This document shows, piece by piece, positions 10,471-21,028 of a stretch of 64,000 nucleotides of DNA. Source of the stretch: Diphasiastrum complanatum. Lineage: Eukaryota; Streptophyta; Lycopodiopsida; Lycopodiales; Lycopodiaceae. The notes beneath the pieces are model-generated. The model did no database searches. It was not told where the DNA came from and was given only the letters and a program-made list of their open reading frames with translations. The stretch's first letter is position 1. Each line of letters starts with the position of its first letter. Made by a program: the position numbers and the translations under genes. The stretch is from the NCBI GenBank assembly GCA_029204225.1, contig CM055093.1, forward strand, positions 47,688,354 to 47,752,353. The letters are read 5' to 3'.

Positions 10471-10779
10471 TCACAAAGAAACTAGAAGCTCTCACTTGCA
10501 AATGAGCCAAAAGATTCACAAATTGATGTCTCTTGCCTAGTTATAGACAATGCTCTTACTTAATTTAACTTAATTATCTCGAGGGATAGTTAGTCCTTAT
10601 TAAGTATTATTTAAACTACATTGGGCCCTTATTGGCCTATTATTCTTCTTAATTACTTTGAAAGGCCTAAAGAGGGACCCACCTTGTTCTTAAGACTAAT
10701 AGCTCCTTTTGGGCCTACAAAGCTTACATTGGATATTATCTTGCATGTATAAGCATGGATGTACTAATAGTACATGACA
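10471..10779 (-). repeat. Family-F gypsy-type 3' LTR (minus strand)
   Basis: On the minus strand it begins TGTCATG at 10779, preceded by a polypurine tract (TAAGTGGGGGGAG, the complement of 10780-10792). This marks it as the 3' LTR of a minus-strand element lying to the right. It is similar to the complement of 13438-13765. Its far part was displaced by the solo LTR and resumes left of 9302. Confidence 0.7.
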
Positions 10780-12176
10780 CTCCCCCCACTTAAATATTTT
10801 TGTCCTCAAAAATGAAGACGCTTGTCTGATCAACTTGATCGCCTTGATTAAGTAGTCATAATTGAGGATGTGTCATCCAAAGAAATTATTGCCTCATTAC
10901 AAATCCAAAGCTGTTGAATTGAATCCATTCTGCTAGCTTCAGATTTTAATGCTTGTTCCCATGAAGAAAACATGATGGTCGAAGAAGAGGTTGATGAAGC
11001 ACCATATTGCTTGTTGGCAACTAATCTGTATGAAATGGACAAAGTGTATCACTACAATATCCTCTTTTGTCTGCTTCCTTGACATCATAACAAATTGGAT
11101 GATCTATCCAATTTCTTTAGGATCATATTTTAGCATTGCATCTGGTTGTGCTGGCCTGAAGATTTTGTCATGTGGTTTGATAGTCGCTTTGTCATTCAAT
11201 CCAAATGCTTTGACGATAACCATGAATCTTGCATTTGAATTGTGGAGATCCCACATGAAGAAATATTGTCATGATCAATTCTCAATTTAGAAACTAATAT
11301 GCTTTGATTGATCATCTTTGGAAATAACAATTGATATTCTAAATGGACATTCATTTCCAAGAATATCGAGTGAATAAGATGCTTGCAAAGAGTGTTGATA
11401 TCTCTTTCACTCAGAGTCTCTACGCAAAATCTTTCGTAGATTACATCGCGATGTTCAAATATATTGATATCTCCAATATTTTGAACTGCAAACTGGAAAC
11501 TATGATATAATGGATCTTGGATTGTTTGTCTCATCTCATAGCTAGGACAATTTCCTTGTATATTACAAGTTTCATCACATTCCATTGTGAACTCTATACT
11601 GAATGTGAAACATTCATATAGATAAGTTGTAACCTTGTCTATTACTTCCATTTTGTGAGAAGTCTTAAACAAGTCTTATGGTTGAATGTGTGGTTCTTGT
11701 GATCTCAAGGAAGATGAGGTCCTTGAGTCATTTGCCTCATTGACAACTTCATTGTTTGAACTGGCCTTTATATTGCTCAATTATAGATCAATATTGAAAA
11801 CAAAAATGTTGTCCTCATTATTCTCCACATTGTCTTCATGATCCTCAGTTGATTTTTGGTGTCCTTGCATTGACATCGTACTCACATTTGAAACTTTCTT
11901 GTTCGATTCAAATTGGGAATTACATTGATGTTGCCAATCTTGTGTACACTCCATAGCAGTGCATAAATATTGATTGGCAACTTCTTGTGAATTTAATGGA
12001 GAATTAAGAGTTGTTGATAAAGTTGGTTGATCCATCTGTTGAATAGGATTTTCCATCGTTTGTAACTGTTTTTCTTCATCAATTTGCACATCTAGTACAT
12101 CCTCCGATGATGTTGATGAAGAATCATCAGATTCACTTGAATAAGTTTCCTGCATTGGATTTTTCATATTGAGCAT
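10780..12176 (-). pseudogene. Unidentified minus-strand coding remnants in a family-F element
   Basis: By position this is the 3' internal part of the minus-strand element whose 3' LTR is at 10779. Three open stretches are seen: 12176-11781 (131 codons, Ser/Asp/Glu-rich start, SSESDDSSSTSSEDV), 11672-11196 (158 codons, with six Cys in its first 60 residues) and 11042-10848 (64 codons, SSWEQALKSEASRMDSI). The last resembles the linker before copia RT only loosely. I recognise no catalytic motif. The stretches could be parts of one broken frame or unrelated. Confidence 0.3.
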
Positions 12177-13013
12177 TTCCTCTTGATTACTACCATTAGA
12201 GGAGTTTTCGATTCTAAAAGGGTTGTATAAGAAATTGTGCCTTAGTAAGAGAATGGTAGAGAGAGAATGATAAATTGACCGGAATTTTTTCTCATTTTCT
12301 TAGTTTCCGGTGCTGCCCGCCATTTAAGTTGTGTGGCTGGCTCATTTTTTGAAGTATATTAATAGTGCGCATGAAACAAAGCACGCTGCCAAGAAACAAA
12401 GCACAAGACACAAGCAGGAGAAAATTTACTCCAAAATTTCATGTGTAAAGGATCAAAGTTTTACATAAATAGAACCTCTAGCCTTTTAGATTTCTCCAGT
12501 CATGTTGTCACACTAATTTGCATATCAGCTTGTCGAATACTTGTGAGTCGTCCTAAGAATGACTTTGAGGAGCTTTGTAAGGAAGTTTTAGCAATGTGGG
12601 CTCCTTTTGCAACTTTTTATTGATGCTATATTTCTTGTTCTTGTAGGTGCTGTGATTGCTTTTCGCAATGTTCAGGTTTATTGTTATTCTGCTCTCTCTT
12701 ATATTAATAGTTAATTTTGTTGTAGATAATGTATTGATGTTTCCAGCTTCTTGGTTGAGTAAGATGTTCCCTCTGTTATTAGATTAACCACTCCTTTGTG
12801 TAGGATTAAGGGTTTGGAAGACAAGGCTTAACCTTGTAGAGGTTCAAATCCTCTTCCTTTAAACTATTAAAATAAGGGAGAACTTGAAGTTGGGTCTGAA
12901 TTTTGCTTTTATGTTTTTTCAAATTTGAAAATAAAAATTAAAAAGAGGTCAGTTATGAAATGAAAATGCAAGCTCTTAGTTTTTATAGAATCATAATCAA
13001 GATACAAACATTC
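12177..13013. other. Intergenic sequence, no gene recognised
   Basis: Contains a pol-III B-box-like word GGTTCAAATCC near 12841-12851 inside a small hairpin, discussed and rejected as a tRNA gene. An AT-rich stretch follows to 13013. A 60-codon frame at 12441-12623 has no recognisable content. Confidence 0.4.
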
Positions 13014-13440
13014 CATCATATTTTATGCAAAGAGTAGATTAATTTTGCTTTTGGCCTCATCTCTATCAGAGTCTAGATAAGAAAGTTATGGTAGATCAAA
13101 GACTTATAGTACAAGATAAGCTTTTGATGACGCGACACTTGATTATGTGGAATATCTCCACCACGCGAGGATCTACATTCTAGTAAGAAAAACTTGCCCA
13201 TTCTTGCGTCATGGCGATATGCCACATCATCATATTCTATGCAAAGAGTAGATCAATTTTGCTTTTGACCTCATCTCTATCAGAGTTCAGATAAGAAAGT
13301 AATGGTAGATCACAGATTTATAGTACCAGATGAGCATTCGATGATGTGGCATTTGATGTGGAATATCTCCACCACGCGAGGATCTGCATTCTGGTAAAAG
13401 AACTTGTCTATTCTTAGTACATCAGTGTCTATCAATGTCT
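13014..13440. repeat. Two-copy tandem duplication, period about 214 bp
   Basis: 13014-13227 and 13228-13440 share long matching stretches, for example ATGCAAAGAGTAGAT and TCCACCACGCGAGGATCT, with small indels and substitutions throughout. No coding content is seen. Confidence 0.85.
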
Positions 13441-13765
13441 TAAAATATCCATTGTAAGCTTTGTAGGCCCAAAAGGAGCTATTAGCCTTAAGAACAAGGT
13501 GGTTCTCTCTTTAGGCCCTTCAAAGTAATTAATAAGGATAATAGGCCACTAAGGGCCCAGTGTAGGCTAAATAATACTTAACAAGGGCTAACTATCCTTC
13601 AAGATAGTTATGTTTAGTTAAGTTAGGGGACTTTTCTATAAGACAAGAGACATCATTTTTTAGATCTTTTGGCTCATTTGCAATTGAGAGAACTAGGAGC
13701 TCCATCTCTTCTTCCTCCTTTGTGAATGTGAGCCTTGAGATCTTGCCTAGGTGGAAGTTGTAGCA
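13438..13765 (+). repeat. Family-F LTR fragment, inverted relative to 10471-10779
   Basis: Runs of shared sequence include GTAAGCTTTGTAGGCCCAAA, TAGGCC...AAGTAATTAA, GACAAGAGACATCA and TTTTGGCTCATTTGCAA. It lacks the TGTCATGTAC start found at 10779, so its left end is truncated against the tandem repeat. Divergence suggests an old copy. Confidence 0.7.
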
Positions 13766-14619
13766 TAGCATGTGTTAGACAACAAATAGACGCAGTTTGA
13801 GAGTGGTCTGCAAGGAAGGTTTGTCGAGATCTATTTGCACCTTATTTGATGACAAACTCCGAACATTGAATCCAATCAACAAGCATGTTAGATTCTTATG
13901 TCAGTATTGTTGGTGAGTTGTTTGTTATCTTGACCAAATACATTGCATAGTTTAGGGTTGATGAATATAGAGTGATACAATGTTTAGATCCTGTATGAAT
14001 CATTTTTGACAATGTTCAATATTGCTGTAAGGATTGTATCAGTTTTTATCCTATGAACGTTTGGTTGATGTTGTTTATCATCTTGCAGATGCTAAAGTTT
14101 TGCTAAAATATCAATGTTTTTGACAATGTTCAATGTTGCATAGTTTAGCTGACATAGTTTATGTTCTTGTATGATGGTGAAGATTATCGTAAATTGCAAA
14201 ACATTTGTGCAAGATTTGATGGAGCTATTATGTTTTGGTGATGAGATGTACTACAGCACTATTGTGTGGCTGATTATGATTTTCACGAAGTTCTATCACC
14301 TCCAACAAAGGGGTGGTCATTTTTATCCCCAAAAAAAGTGATTGTTGTTAGTTGTAGATCTATTAGTTAAAACGTTTATAGGAATGTCTGTGTTGTAAAT
14401 GCTAGTGCCTTAGAGGCAATGTTACATAGCTTGGTGTACTCCCAAATTTTATTATATGATTTGTCAAATGATTTGTTGTCAATGTACTAAAAAAATGAAT
14501 ATAGATTTGTTGTTGTATTATGTTTTTCAGTTCAATTGGTGTACATACAAGAGGTTTTTGTGATGACCTCATTGCCTAAATATGTCCTTCATGCCAGAAG
14601 GAAAGCCATTAGAGCACGC
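13766..14619. other. Intergenic sequence, possibly leader of the plus-strand F copy
   Basis: AT-rich, with repeated words such as TTTTGACAATGTTCAAT (two copies, about 14007 and 14117). No retroelement motif or gene is seen. Confidence 0.35.
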
Positions 14620-14695
14620 AAACACACGCACGCACGCACGCACACACGCACACTCGCACTTGCACGTCCGGTCGTCATCGGCGAGCACACTTTAC

Positions 14696-14770
<75 letters not shown>
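14620..14770. repeat. Compound microsatellite: (ACGC/ACAC)n then (TG)37
   Basis: 14620-14660 is an imperfect CACACGCACG tract and 14697-14770 is an uninterrupted TG run. Two 80-codon frames across it are artefacts of the repeat. Confidence 0.95.
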
Positions 14771-14774
<4 letters not shown>

Positions 14775-15822
14775 GTGATGTTAATATTACGTCTTTATTT
14801 GTAAAATTTTTGTTTTTTTTTAGACTTTAAGAGTTTCTTCTACTTATCCACATAGTCCTTAGCTTGATTAAGCTCACTTCAAGTTTTCCTAGATAAAAAA
14901 TAGAATTTTCTTCCTATTTGTCCATATTATGTGTTCACTTTCCAATGAAAATTAGTGGGAAGCACTTGGTCTTGACCTCATAGCTCAAATATATACATTT
15001 TCATGGTCGAATGCATGATGTTAATCATAAGCACTTTGCGTTGTCTCCACTAATGATGGCTAGCCTTTCCTCCAAAATCTCGATAAAGCCATGATTTATA
15101 GTCCTCTCAGCTAGATCTTGTGAATGAGCCCTTTAAACTTTGAATCTCATATTATGAACTGTGAAAGTAACCAAACCTATATTTTGGCATATTAATAGAT
15201 TTTCAAATTTTGGAGAGCATGGTTTATATGAACCATAATGTGTCTACTCAAATCTTACATAAATCAATGGTCTAAATTGAGTTTGGGCACAACCATTACC
15301 TAGGACAAAATAGTCGGACTTTATATTTTCTACAAATTTGATTGGCTATAATTTTCAATCATCAAAATAGAAAATCCTCATGGATAGAATCTTGAATATA
15401 CTTAACTCTTATGGATGAAATCTTGAAAATACATAAGCTTAATGGATGGAGTCTTGAAAATAAGTCACCCTCACAAATGGAATCATTGACGAAATCTTGA
15501 CAATTATGTCATTTATTTTTTTTCAAAATTTAATGACACATTACGTATGGTAATGGTTGTTGTTGGCCCATGGCAAGAACATTATGGTTGTGACGGCTCA
15601 ACAAGAAGACTTGTCATTATATCCTTACAATGGGCCTCCAAACTAACATCATTTAGTCCATAAAGATGCATAAGTGTGACTCGTAAAGTAAATTCAACCA
15701 TAAAGAAATCTCTCTCACCATCTTTTATGTTGGGGAAAGGTTTTTACAGTGATATTTGCACTCAATTAATTGGCCATAACAATATAATGATATCGTCTTT
15801 CTAGTGACCTTTATATCGAAAT
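14771..15822. other. AT-rich intergenic sequence, no gene seen
   Basis: Short imperfect repeats of the phrase ATGGATGGAATCTTGAAAAT-like occur around 15380-15500. No coding or RNA signal is seen. Confidence 0.4.
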
Positions 15823-16020
15823 CAACATTTGTTTAGTTATGGCTCAATCTAAAAAACTCATCATAAATTTGTAATCATTTTATGGAGATCAATATTTGTT
15901 TAAATTATGACTCAATCTAATGAAGTCATCATGATTTTAGGATCATTTTATTGAATTCAATATTTGTTTAAAATATGGCTCAGTCTAAAGAAGTCATCAT
16001 AATTTTACAATCATTTTATC
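15823..16020. repeat. Three-copy tandem repeat, period about 67 bp
   Basis: Units start at about 15823, 15890 and 15958, each with CAAyATTTGTTTA, TGRCTCARTCTAA and AGTCATCAT-like words and a final ATCATTTTAT. Copies differ by several substitutions. Confidence 0.8.
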
Positions 16021-16420
16021 ATTCTTCAATAAATAAGTAAAATGATGTGAGATGAATTTTGTAACAAGGTGATTTGAAATATCACAAAAGCTTTTAGAAT
16101 GTGGGCTCACCATAGATGCAAAAGAAAGATTGCAAAATGAAAGAAAAATAATTACAAACTTATTTTAACGCTCAAAGCAGTGCTCGTAAAAAAGTTTCAA
16201 ACTAGCCTAATACAAAACCTACAAACCTATTATGGAATCGGTAAAAGGTTAAAACAAAGCCTTAAAACCTAAGGTTTATAACTAAAAGCAACAAATTTTG
16301 AGCCAATCTATAAATCTCAAATAAAGCGATAAAAAATGAATTTTAACAATTGGGTTGTTTGTATTTGTCTGTTTTTTTTGGGAGAAGTGGCTTAAAGTCA
16401 CCCACTAGAGACAACTTGAC

Positions 16421-16542
16421 TTTTATCAAATCATCACAATAGCATCCCGCTATCTTTTATCAAGTCATCACAATAGTATCAAATCATCACAATAGCATCC
16501 CGCTATCTTTTATCAAATCATCACAATAGCATCCCGCTATCT
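16421..16542. repeat. Tandem repeat around ATCATCACAATAGCATCCCG
   Basis: Four units of about 24-37 bp in which TTTTATCAAATCATCACAAT is followed by AGCATCCCGCTATC. One unit is shortened (AGTATC). It lies about 640 bp upstream of the GRAS start codon. Confidence 0.85.
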
Positions 16543-16697
16543 GGGTAAAGCTAAAAAGTTTTTGAGGTGGATAGCCTAATAGGTTTTAAAACCCAAATGT
16601 TTTGAAAGAGTGTCAAGCTTTTAATAATGGGCAATAAATTTTTTGTTAGCAACAAGTATTATGCTGTCTATAGATTAACGAACGACCACGAAACGAG

Positions 16698-16701
16698 ATG
16701 A

Positions 16702-16733
<32 letters not shown>

Positions 16734-16780
16734 TGAGAGAGAGAGAGAGAGAGAGAGAAAGAAGAGATAGAGAGAGAGAC
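16698..16780. repeat. (TG)n/(GA)n microsatellite in the likely 5' region of the GRAS gene
   Basis: A TG run passes into an imperfect GA run. GA/CT tracts are common in plant promoters and 5' UTRs and can bind GAGA-type factors. Its position some 400 bp upstream of the start codon suggests a transcribed leader, but that is inference. Confidence 0.8.
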
Positions 16781-16892
16781 TTATCGGAGAAGATCGGAGA
16801 AGAAGAGCAAGAAAATTTGTGATGCATTTCTCCTTGCTTGTCGATCCCTTTCAGAAGGTAACAGAATCGAAACTGCTGCAACTCTCGTCAAG

Positions 16893-17059
16893 GTATGAGA
16901 TTAGCTTTTGCATTTTTTGAAAGATTTATTGGTTTAGTTTTACGTGCAGTATAACTGTAGCTCCTTATGATGCATAGAAGATGCCAGATCTGAATGTCGT
17001 AAGCTGAAAGACTGGAGCATAAGAACGATAGGTTATCTATTTTGCGAAATTGAGTGCAG
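16893..17059 (+). other. Possible 5'-UTR intron of the GRAS gene
   Basis: A good donor (CAAG then GTATGA) and a good acceptor (GAGTGCAG) bracket 167 T-rich bases upstream of the start codon. Many plant GRAS genes have an intronless coding region with an intron in the 5' UTR. No transcript evidence is available. Confidence 0.35.
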
Positions 17060-17186
17060 GTGATGATTGAAAACATTTGAATTTCGGTTGAGAGGATTCG
17101 TGAAGAAGCATTAAGCCAATGAGTTTGCACGCTTTCTTTTGAATTTTGATCGGTGCGGGTTTGAAAGAGGCAAGCTGTCAGTCACG

Positions 17187-18875
17187 ATGGACGATCCTGT
17201 GTTGCAATACATCCAAGATTTACTCATGTGTGAGGACTTGGAAGATGATGACAAGTTTAATGCGTACAACTCAGTCGAAACCGTGTCAAAGGAGCTTGAA
17301 GAGCTTCTTGAAGATAGATCTTATATTGGAGATGCATCTTTTGGAGCTGAAGGTTTTGAGCAGGGGATTGCCGAGACTGATGTACCTGTTTCAGGAAATT
17401 TCGGGACCTTGATTTTTGGCTCGCCAAACAGATTAGACTCGCCTTACCAAAGTAACAGCGAGGCAGATCTGCTCCCCGATGAAGACAGGACGTTATTCCA
17501 ACAGTATCATGGAAAAGATTGTCAAAGACAAACTCGTAGCGCAGATTGGCCAATAGAAACGCAATCTGTGTCTACAGGCTTTCATAGCTATGATCCGGAC
17601 AACTTCAAAATATCTTCCTTGAAAGTCGGTGTAAAAGGCGTCGGTGTAAAAGGCCTGTGTGCCGAAGCTCAGAGTGGTATTTGCTGGCATCGAGATCCAT
17701 CTTCTCAGATTCTATGCCTGAATCACGAACAGGAATTGAGAGTTTCGTCACCTGAATATAGTGATAATTTATTGGTAAATGATATGCAACAAGTTATCGA
17801 CCGAAAGGGAGACAATCGCATCACAGTTAATTACGAAGAATCCGTTACCCTTGGAAACCAAGAAGCATTTCCACTAAATAGTTCAGAAAACGTTACTGGA
17901 GACCAATCCTCTAGACAGATTCCAGGCAGAGAAATGGAGCCTAGTTCTCCAGTTCCAGCGAATCTACTTGAGCAGCTGCTAGATTGTGCCAGAGCAGTAG
18001 AAGCCGATGATCTCGAAAAGGTTAATGAGATTGTCGAAAAGCTTAGAAGCGAAACATCTCCGACAGGAGATTGCTACCAGCGGCTTGGATTTTACTTCGT
18101 AGAGGCTTTGGTGGCAAGGGTTTGGCGTGCAGGCTCTAAAATGTGCTTCCATTCGCCTTCTCCTATGGAGATCCTCAAGGCTTATCACTTGTTTTTGGAT
18201 ACCACTCCATACATTAAGATCCCGCACTACTTTGCCACTCAGACAATCTTGAAAGCGTGCAAGGGCGAGCGGCGGTTGCATATAGTGGACTACGGCATAT
18301 TGTATGGCATTCAGTGGCCAGCTTTGATCCAAGCCCTTGCAGATCGGCCTGAAGGACCTCCCAAGCTGCGCATCACAGGCATTCACTTTCCGATGCCAGA
18401 CCTGAAGCCTCTAGAGAAAACAGAGTTAACAGCCAGCAGGCTTGCAGAATTTGCCCGCAGATGCGGTGTGCCTTTCGAGTACCACTCTGTGAAAGCAAAG
18501 TGGGATCAGATCTTACCATCTGCTTTAATGATCAGACATGACGAAATCCTGATTGTGAATTGCATGTTTAGCTTGCGGCATCTCCTGGACGAAACCGTGG
18601 CTGCAGAGAGCCCCAGAAAGCGGGTGCTGAAGAACATCCGTGCCATGAACCCTAAAGTGTTCATAGAAGGAGTGATGAATGCAGCTTTTAACACACCCTT
18701 GGGGTTTATCCACCGTTTTCGAGCAGTTCTTGACCATTCCATCAACACGTTCGAGGCGATTGATGCAAGCATTCCATGGCATTCTCCAGAGAGAGTGAAC
18801 ATGGAAAGTCAGTTCTTCGCTAATGCGGAATCGAGCAAAATGGCCTTTGCCAGGCTCCTTTCGGGCCGAGCCTAA
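17187..18875 (+). CDS. GRAS-family transcription regulator, LISCL/SCL14-like, C-terminally truncated
   Basis: Single uninterrupted frame of 562 residues from ATG 17187; the open frame extends 16 codons upstream but only to a TTG. The N-terminus (PVLQYIQDLLMCEDLED) matches the acidic LISCL-type motif. The variable region follows. The GRAS domain begins near residue 255: leucine-rich region I (LLEQLLDCARAVEADD), the VHIID block as LHIVDYGILYGIQWPALIQ (about 363-381), leucine heptad II (RLAEFARRCGVPFEYHSV, about 417-434) and a PFYRE-like part (NPKVFIEGVMNAAFNTPLGF). After ERVNMESQFFA at about residue 545 the sequence leaves the family pattern, and the whole SAW region of some 80 residues is missing. 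Such proteins act in the nucleus as transcriptional (co)regulators, and SCL14 relatives work with TGA bZIP factors in detoxification responses. This copy may be a pseudogene or a variant. No other host gene is nearby. Confidence 0.8.
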   Translation: MDDPVLQYIQDLLMCEDLEDDDKFNAYNSVETVSKELEELLEDRSYIGDASFGAEGFEQGIAETDVPVSGNFGTLIFGSPNRLDSPYQSNSEADLLPDEDRTLFQQYHGKDCQRQTRSADWPIETQSVSTGFHSYDPDNFKISSLKVGVKGVGVKGLCAEAQSGICWHRDPSSQILCLNHEQELRVSSPEYSDNLLVNDMQQVIDRKGDNRITVNYEESVTLGNQEAFPLNSSENVTGDQSSRQIPGREMEPSSPVPANLLEQLLDCARAVEADDLEKVNEIVEKLRSETSPTGDCYQRLGFYFVEALVARVWRAGSKMCFHSPSPMEILKAYHLFLDTTPYIKIPHYFATQTILKACKGERRLHIVDYGILYGIQWPALIQALADRPEGPPKLRITGIHFPMPDLKPLEKTELTASRLAEFARRCGVPFEYHSVKAKWDQILPSALMIRHDEILIVNCMFSLRHLLDETVAAESPRKRVLKNIRAMNPKVFIEGVMNAAFNTPLGFIHRFRAVLDHSINTFEAIDASIPWHSPERVNMESQFFANAESSKMAFARLLSGRA

Positions 18876-18923
18876 ACTTTTTTGGAAAGTCGAACTGGGC
18901 AGAATGGCCTGTGCCCGGCTCCT
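18812..18923 (+). repeat. Imperfect duplication of the 3' end of the GRAS reading frame
   Basis: TGGAAAGTC ... AATGGCCTTTGCCAGGCTCC at 18812-18860 recurs as TGGAAAGTC ... AATGGCCTGTGCCCGGCTCC at 18882-18921, about 70 bp downstream, with a shorter middle. The first copy contains the atypical last codons and the stop lies between the copies. This local rearrangement coincides with the loss of the SAW region. Confidence 0.7.
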
Positions 18924-18935
18924 TCCATTGCGTAA

Positions 18936-20074
18936 TGGATACTTGGAATTTTCTCACAAGTACATTACAAAGCATAATAGGCAGTCTGACTTTGACTGAC
19001 CAATACAAATGCGCCATGTGGCAGTTGTACGAACTCTATACGAATGGACAAAGATAGGCAGAAAAAAAAAAGTACAAAATCTGCCTTTGAAAAAAAAACA
19101 CATATTTTTTGCTTTTTAATTTGTCTAAAAATGGGCATAATATGCCTAAGGTATCCCATTACATGTCATACAATTAGAAACATCAGATTGAGGAGCATAG
19201 GACTATGCAAAATCTTAATACATCATTACGAATGATTGAAAATTGTTTTTGTTCCTAAAATAAGAGAATTGTGTTTGAAACAAATCTCATTTTAACTAGC
19301 AATTACGAGAAATAAGAAATTGTCTCATGGTCGTTTGGTTATTTTGTACAATTGGCTCTCTAGTCCGTGTGTTTGTTTCGGTAAATCGTATACATATTAT
19401 GATCTTTGTTCTTATTTATTTTATTTTAGTTTTAATTAGATTTATAAATTTTTAAATTTAAATTTTCATTTTATTTGAATTATTATCATCATCATTATTA
19501 TTTTTCTTCTTATTGGTTGTCTTTTGCTTCCGGGTCTACCCAAGAGAGTTCGAATTCTTTCGAAACCTAGTTAGCAACTTATGCTTGGGTACTGATGAGA
19601 GAGAAGCAATACTGTTTGGCTGAGATTTTTTGTTTATTGAATTTTATATTGTTGTTTTGACTTAGATCCTTTGACTATGTGAGTTAGTCGTGTATTGTTT
19701 CTAAGCTTTACCTTATGGCATCACTGATTTATCTATATAAATTTGTGAAATTGGATATATTTTAATTTCACAAATAGAGATTTTTTTATCACTTCAGCAA
19801 ACATGCAAATTCTTAATGAATTTTCGTCCAATACTTGATGTGTCTAGCTGTATGTCCAATACTTTCTTTAGGTTAATTGATCCTCTACTTCTTTTCTTTT
19901 CAACTTTCAATATTGGTCACTCCTTTAGTGGTAAAAGTTAGAGTATAAATAAATAAAAATTTCTTTATGTATAGTTGTAGTCAAGTTTTTATTGGTTGCG
20001 CTTTTTTAGAAAAATATTTCAATATTCTTTAATGTTTAGGTTTAGTTTCTTGTTCAGCAAAATAAAAACCAAGT
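18936..20074. other. Downstream intergenic sequence
   Basis: AT-rich with runs such as TTTTATTTTAGTTTT and no SAW-domain coding in any frame. No gene, LTR or RNA signal is recognised. Confidence 0.4.
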
Positions 20075-20165
20075 CCAGAAAAGTGTGCTTTACCAGACAA
20101 CACTATATTCCAGGATAAAGGGGGCGGGCCAAATCACACTAGAACTATAGGGGGAGCCTCTGGTA
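20075..20165 (+). repeat. LTR fragment related to the young non-coding element at 45.6-49.9 kb
   Basis: GTGCTTTACCAG, then AAATCACACTAGAACTATAG and a GGGG run, parallel the segment at about 45880-45945 (GTGCTTTACCAG ... GAATCACACCAATACTATAG). It is diverged and short. Confidence 0.55.
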
Positions 20166-20285
20166 GACAAAAATTTGGGCAGCTCAATCAGCGCCAAGAA
20201 TCTTGTTACATACCTATGTAACTAGTAATACTTCAGTAACCCCTATGTGCCTATTTAGTATTTGGGGGGCTAAATGGCGTATCAC

Positions 20286-20704
20286 CCTTGGATAAGGATA
20301 AATGCCTTTGGATTAAGGTACTTGAGTCCTTGGATAAGGACATGAAGGTGTCTATGCCTTGGATGAAGGTATGGAACCTTGCGAGGTGTTAGGAGGAAAT
20401 TACCATGGGTATTCGAGCCCAAGGTGGCTCCACTAGAGGTCACCATCAAAAGGTGGCTCACTCTAATATATTTAAAAAGGGTCTACATTTAAAAGGGGTC
20501 TACATGGTCATTCCTACTTTTGAGATTCACCATGAGGCTCACATGAATTAGAACCATATTCCTAGCTAGTATTCCTTGGCTCTCATGCACGGCTCTCATC
20601 TTCATCCTTCTCTCTTCCTTATGAGACCTCCTCGGTCTTGGGTGAGAGGTGCTCTTTATCTCAGCTTGGCTCGGCATCTGGGGATTCTCTGGAATCTGCT
20701 AACA
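20286..20704 (+). repeat. Family-E LTR fragment preceded by CCTTGGATAAGG repeats
   Basis: 20286-20380 has four imperfect copies of CCTTGGATAAGGA. From about 20431 (AGAGGTCACCATCAAAAGG) to the terminal CTAACA at 20704 the sequence follows the solo LTR at 9307-10465, including GACCTCCTCGGTCT. No left end or target duplication was found, so this is a truncated copy. Confidence 0.65.
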
Positions 20705-21028
20705 TTATCCACCCCTATTCTGTTGCAGGACCCACTGCAACACATGACGTTATTCCGCTTGGCACTTGGAAAAGTGTGGATCTTTAGTCGCTTTCGTAAA
20801 ACCATGTGCTTATTTGCCGCAAAAATGTTTTGCAAAATTGGAGACCTCTCAATGGCTTCTACATCCCAGTCCGCTTGAGAACCTCCTGCGAGTGTTGCTC
20901 GCCTTGTCGTCATGCAATCTGTTTTCGCGCGCTCATCTTTCTCCCTAAGGCTTTGAAAACCTGAAAGTGGAGCTTGCTTCCATAAGATAACAGCCCCAGG
21001 TACTCTCGCGCTTTCTCGATGAAGCCCA
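20705..21028 (-). pseudogene. GC-richer coding-like fragment between two LTRs, unidentified
   Basis: Between the end of a family-E LTR and the start of a copia LTR lies 324 bp with clearly higher GC and CpG than its surroundings. On the minus strand one frame gives GFIEKAREYLGLLSYGSKLH and KALGRKMSARKQ before a stop. A second frame continues open with ADWDVEAIERSPILQNIFAA and NKHMVLRKRLKIHTF. This could be a frameshifted exon of a host gene. I do not recognise the protein. Confidence 0.3.

Noticed and set aside
12790-12870. tRNA-like segment with GGTTCAAATCC and a possible anticodon stem ACAAG/CTTGT
   Set aside because: The loop would lack the conserved T33, there is no variable loop between anticodon and T arms, and no 5' acceptor strand pairs with the 3' side. 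It may be an old SINE-like B box.
14536-14830. Two 80-codon frames of Cys-Val repeats
   Set aside because: They are translations of the (TG)n tract.
17139-17186. Upstream 16-codon extension of the GRAS frame
   Set aside because: It begins at TTG, not ATG. The ATG at 17187 starts the conserved LISCL-type N-terminus.
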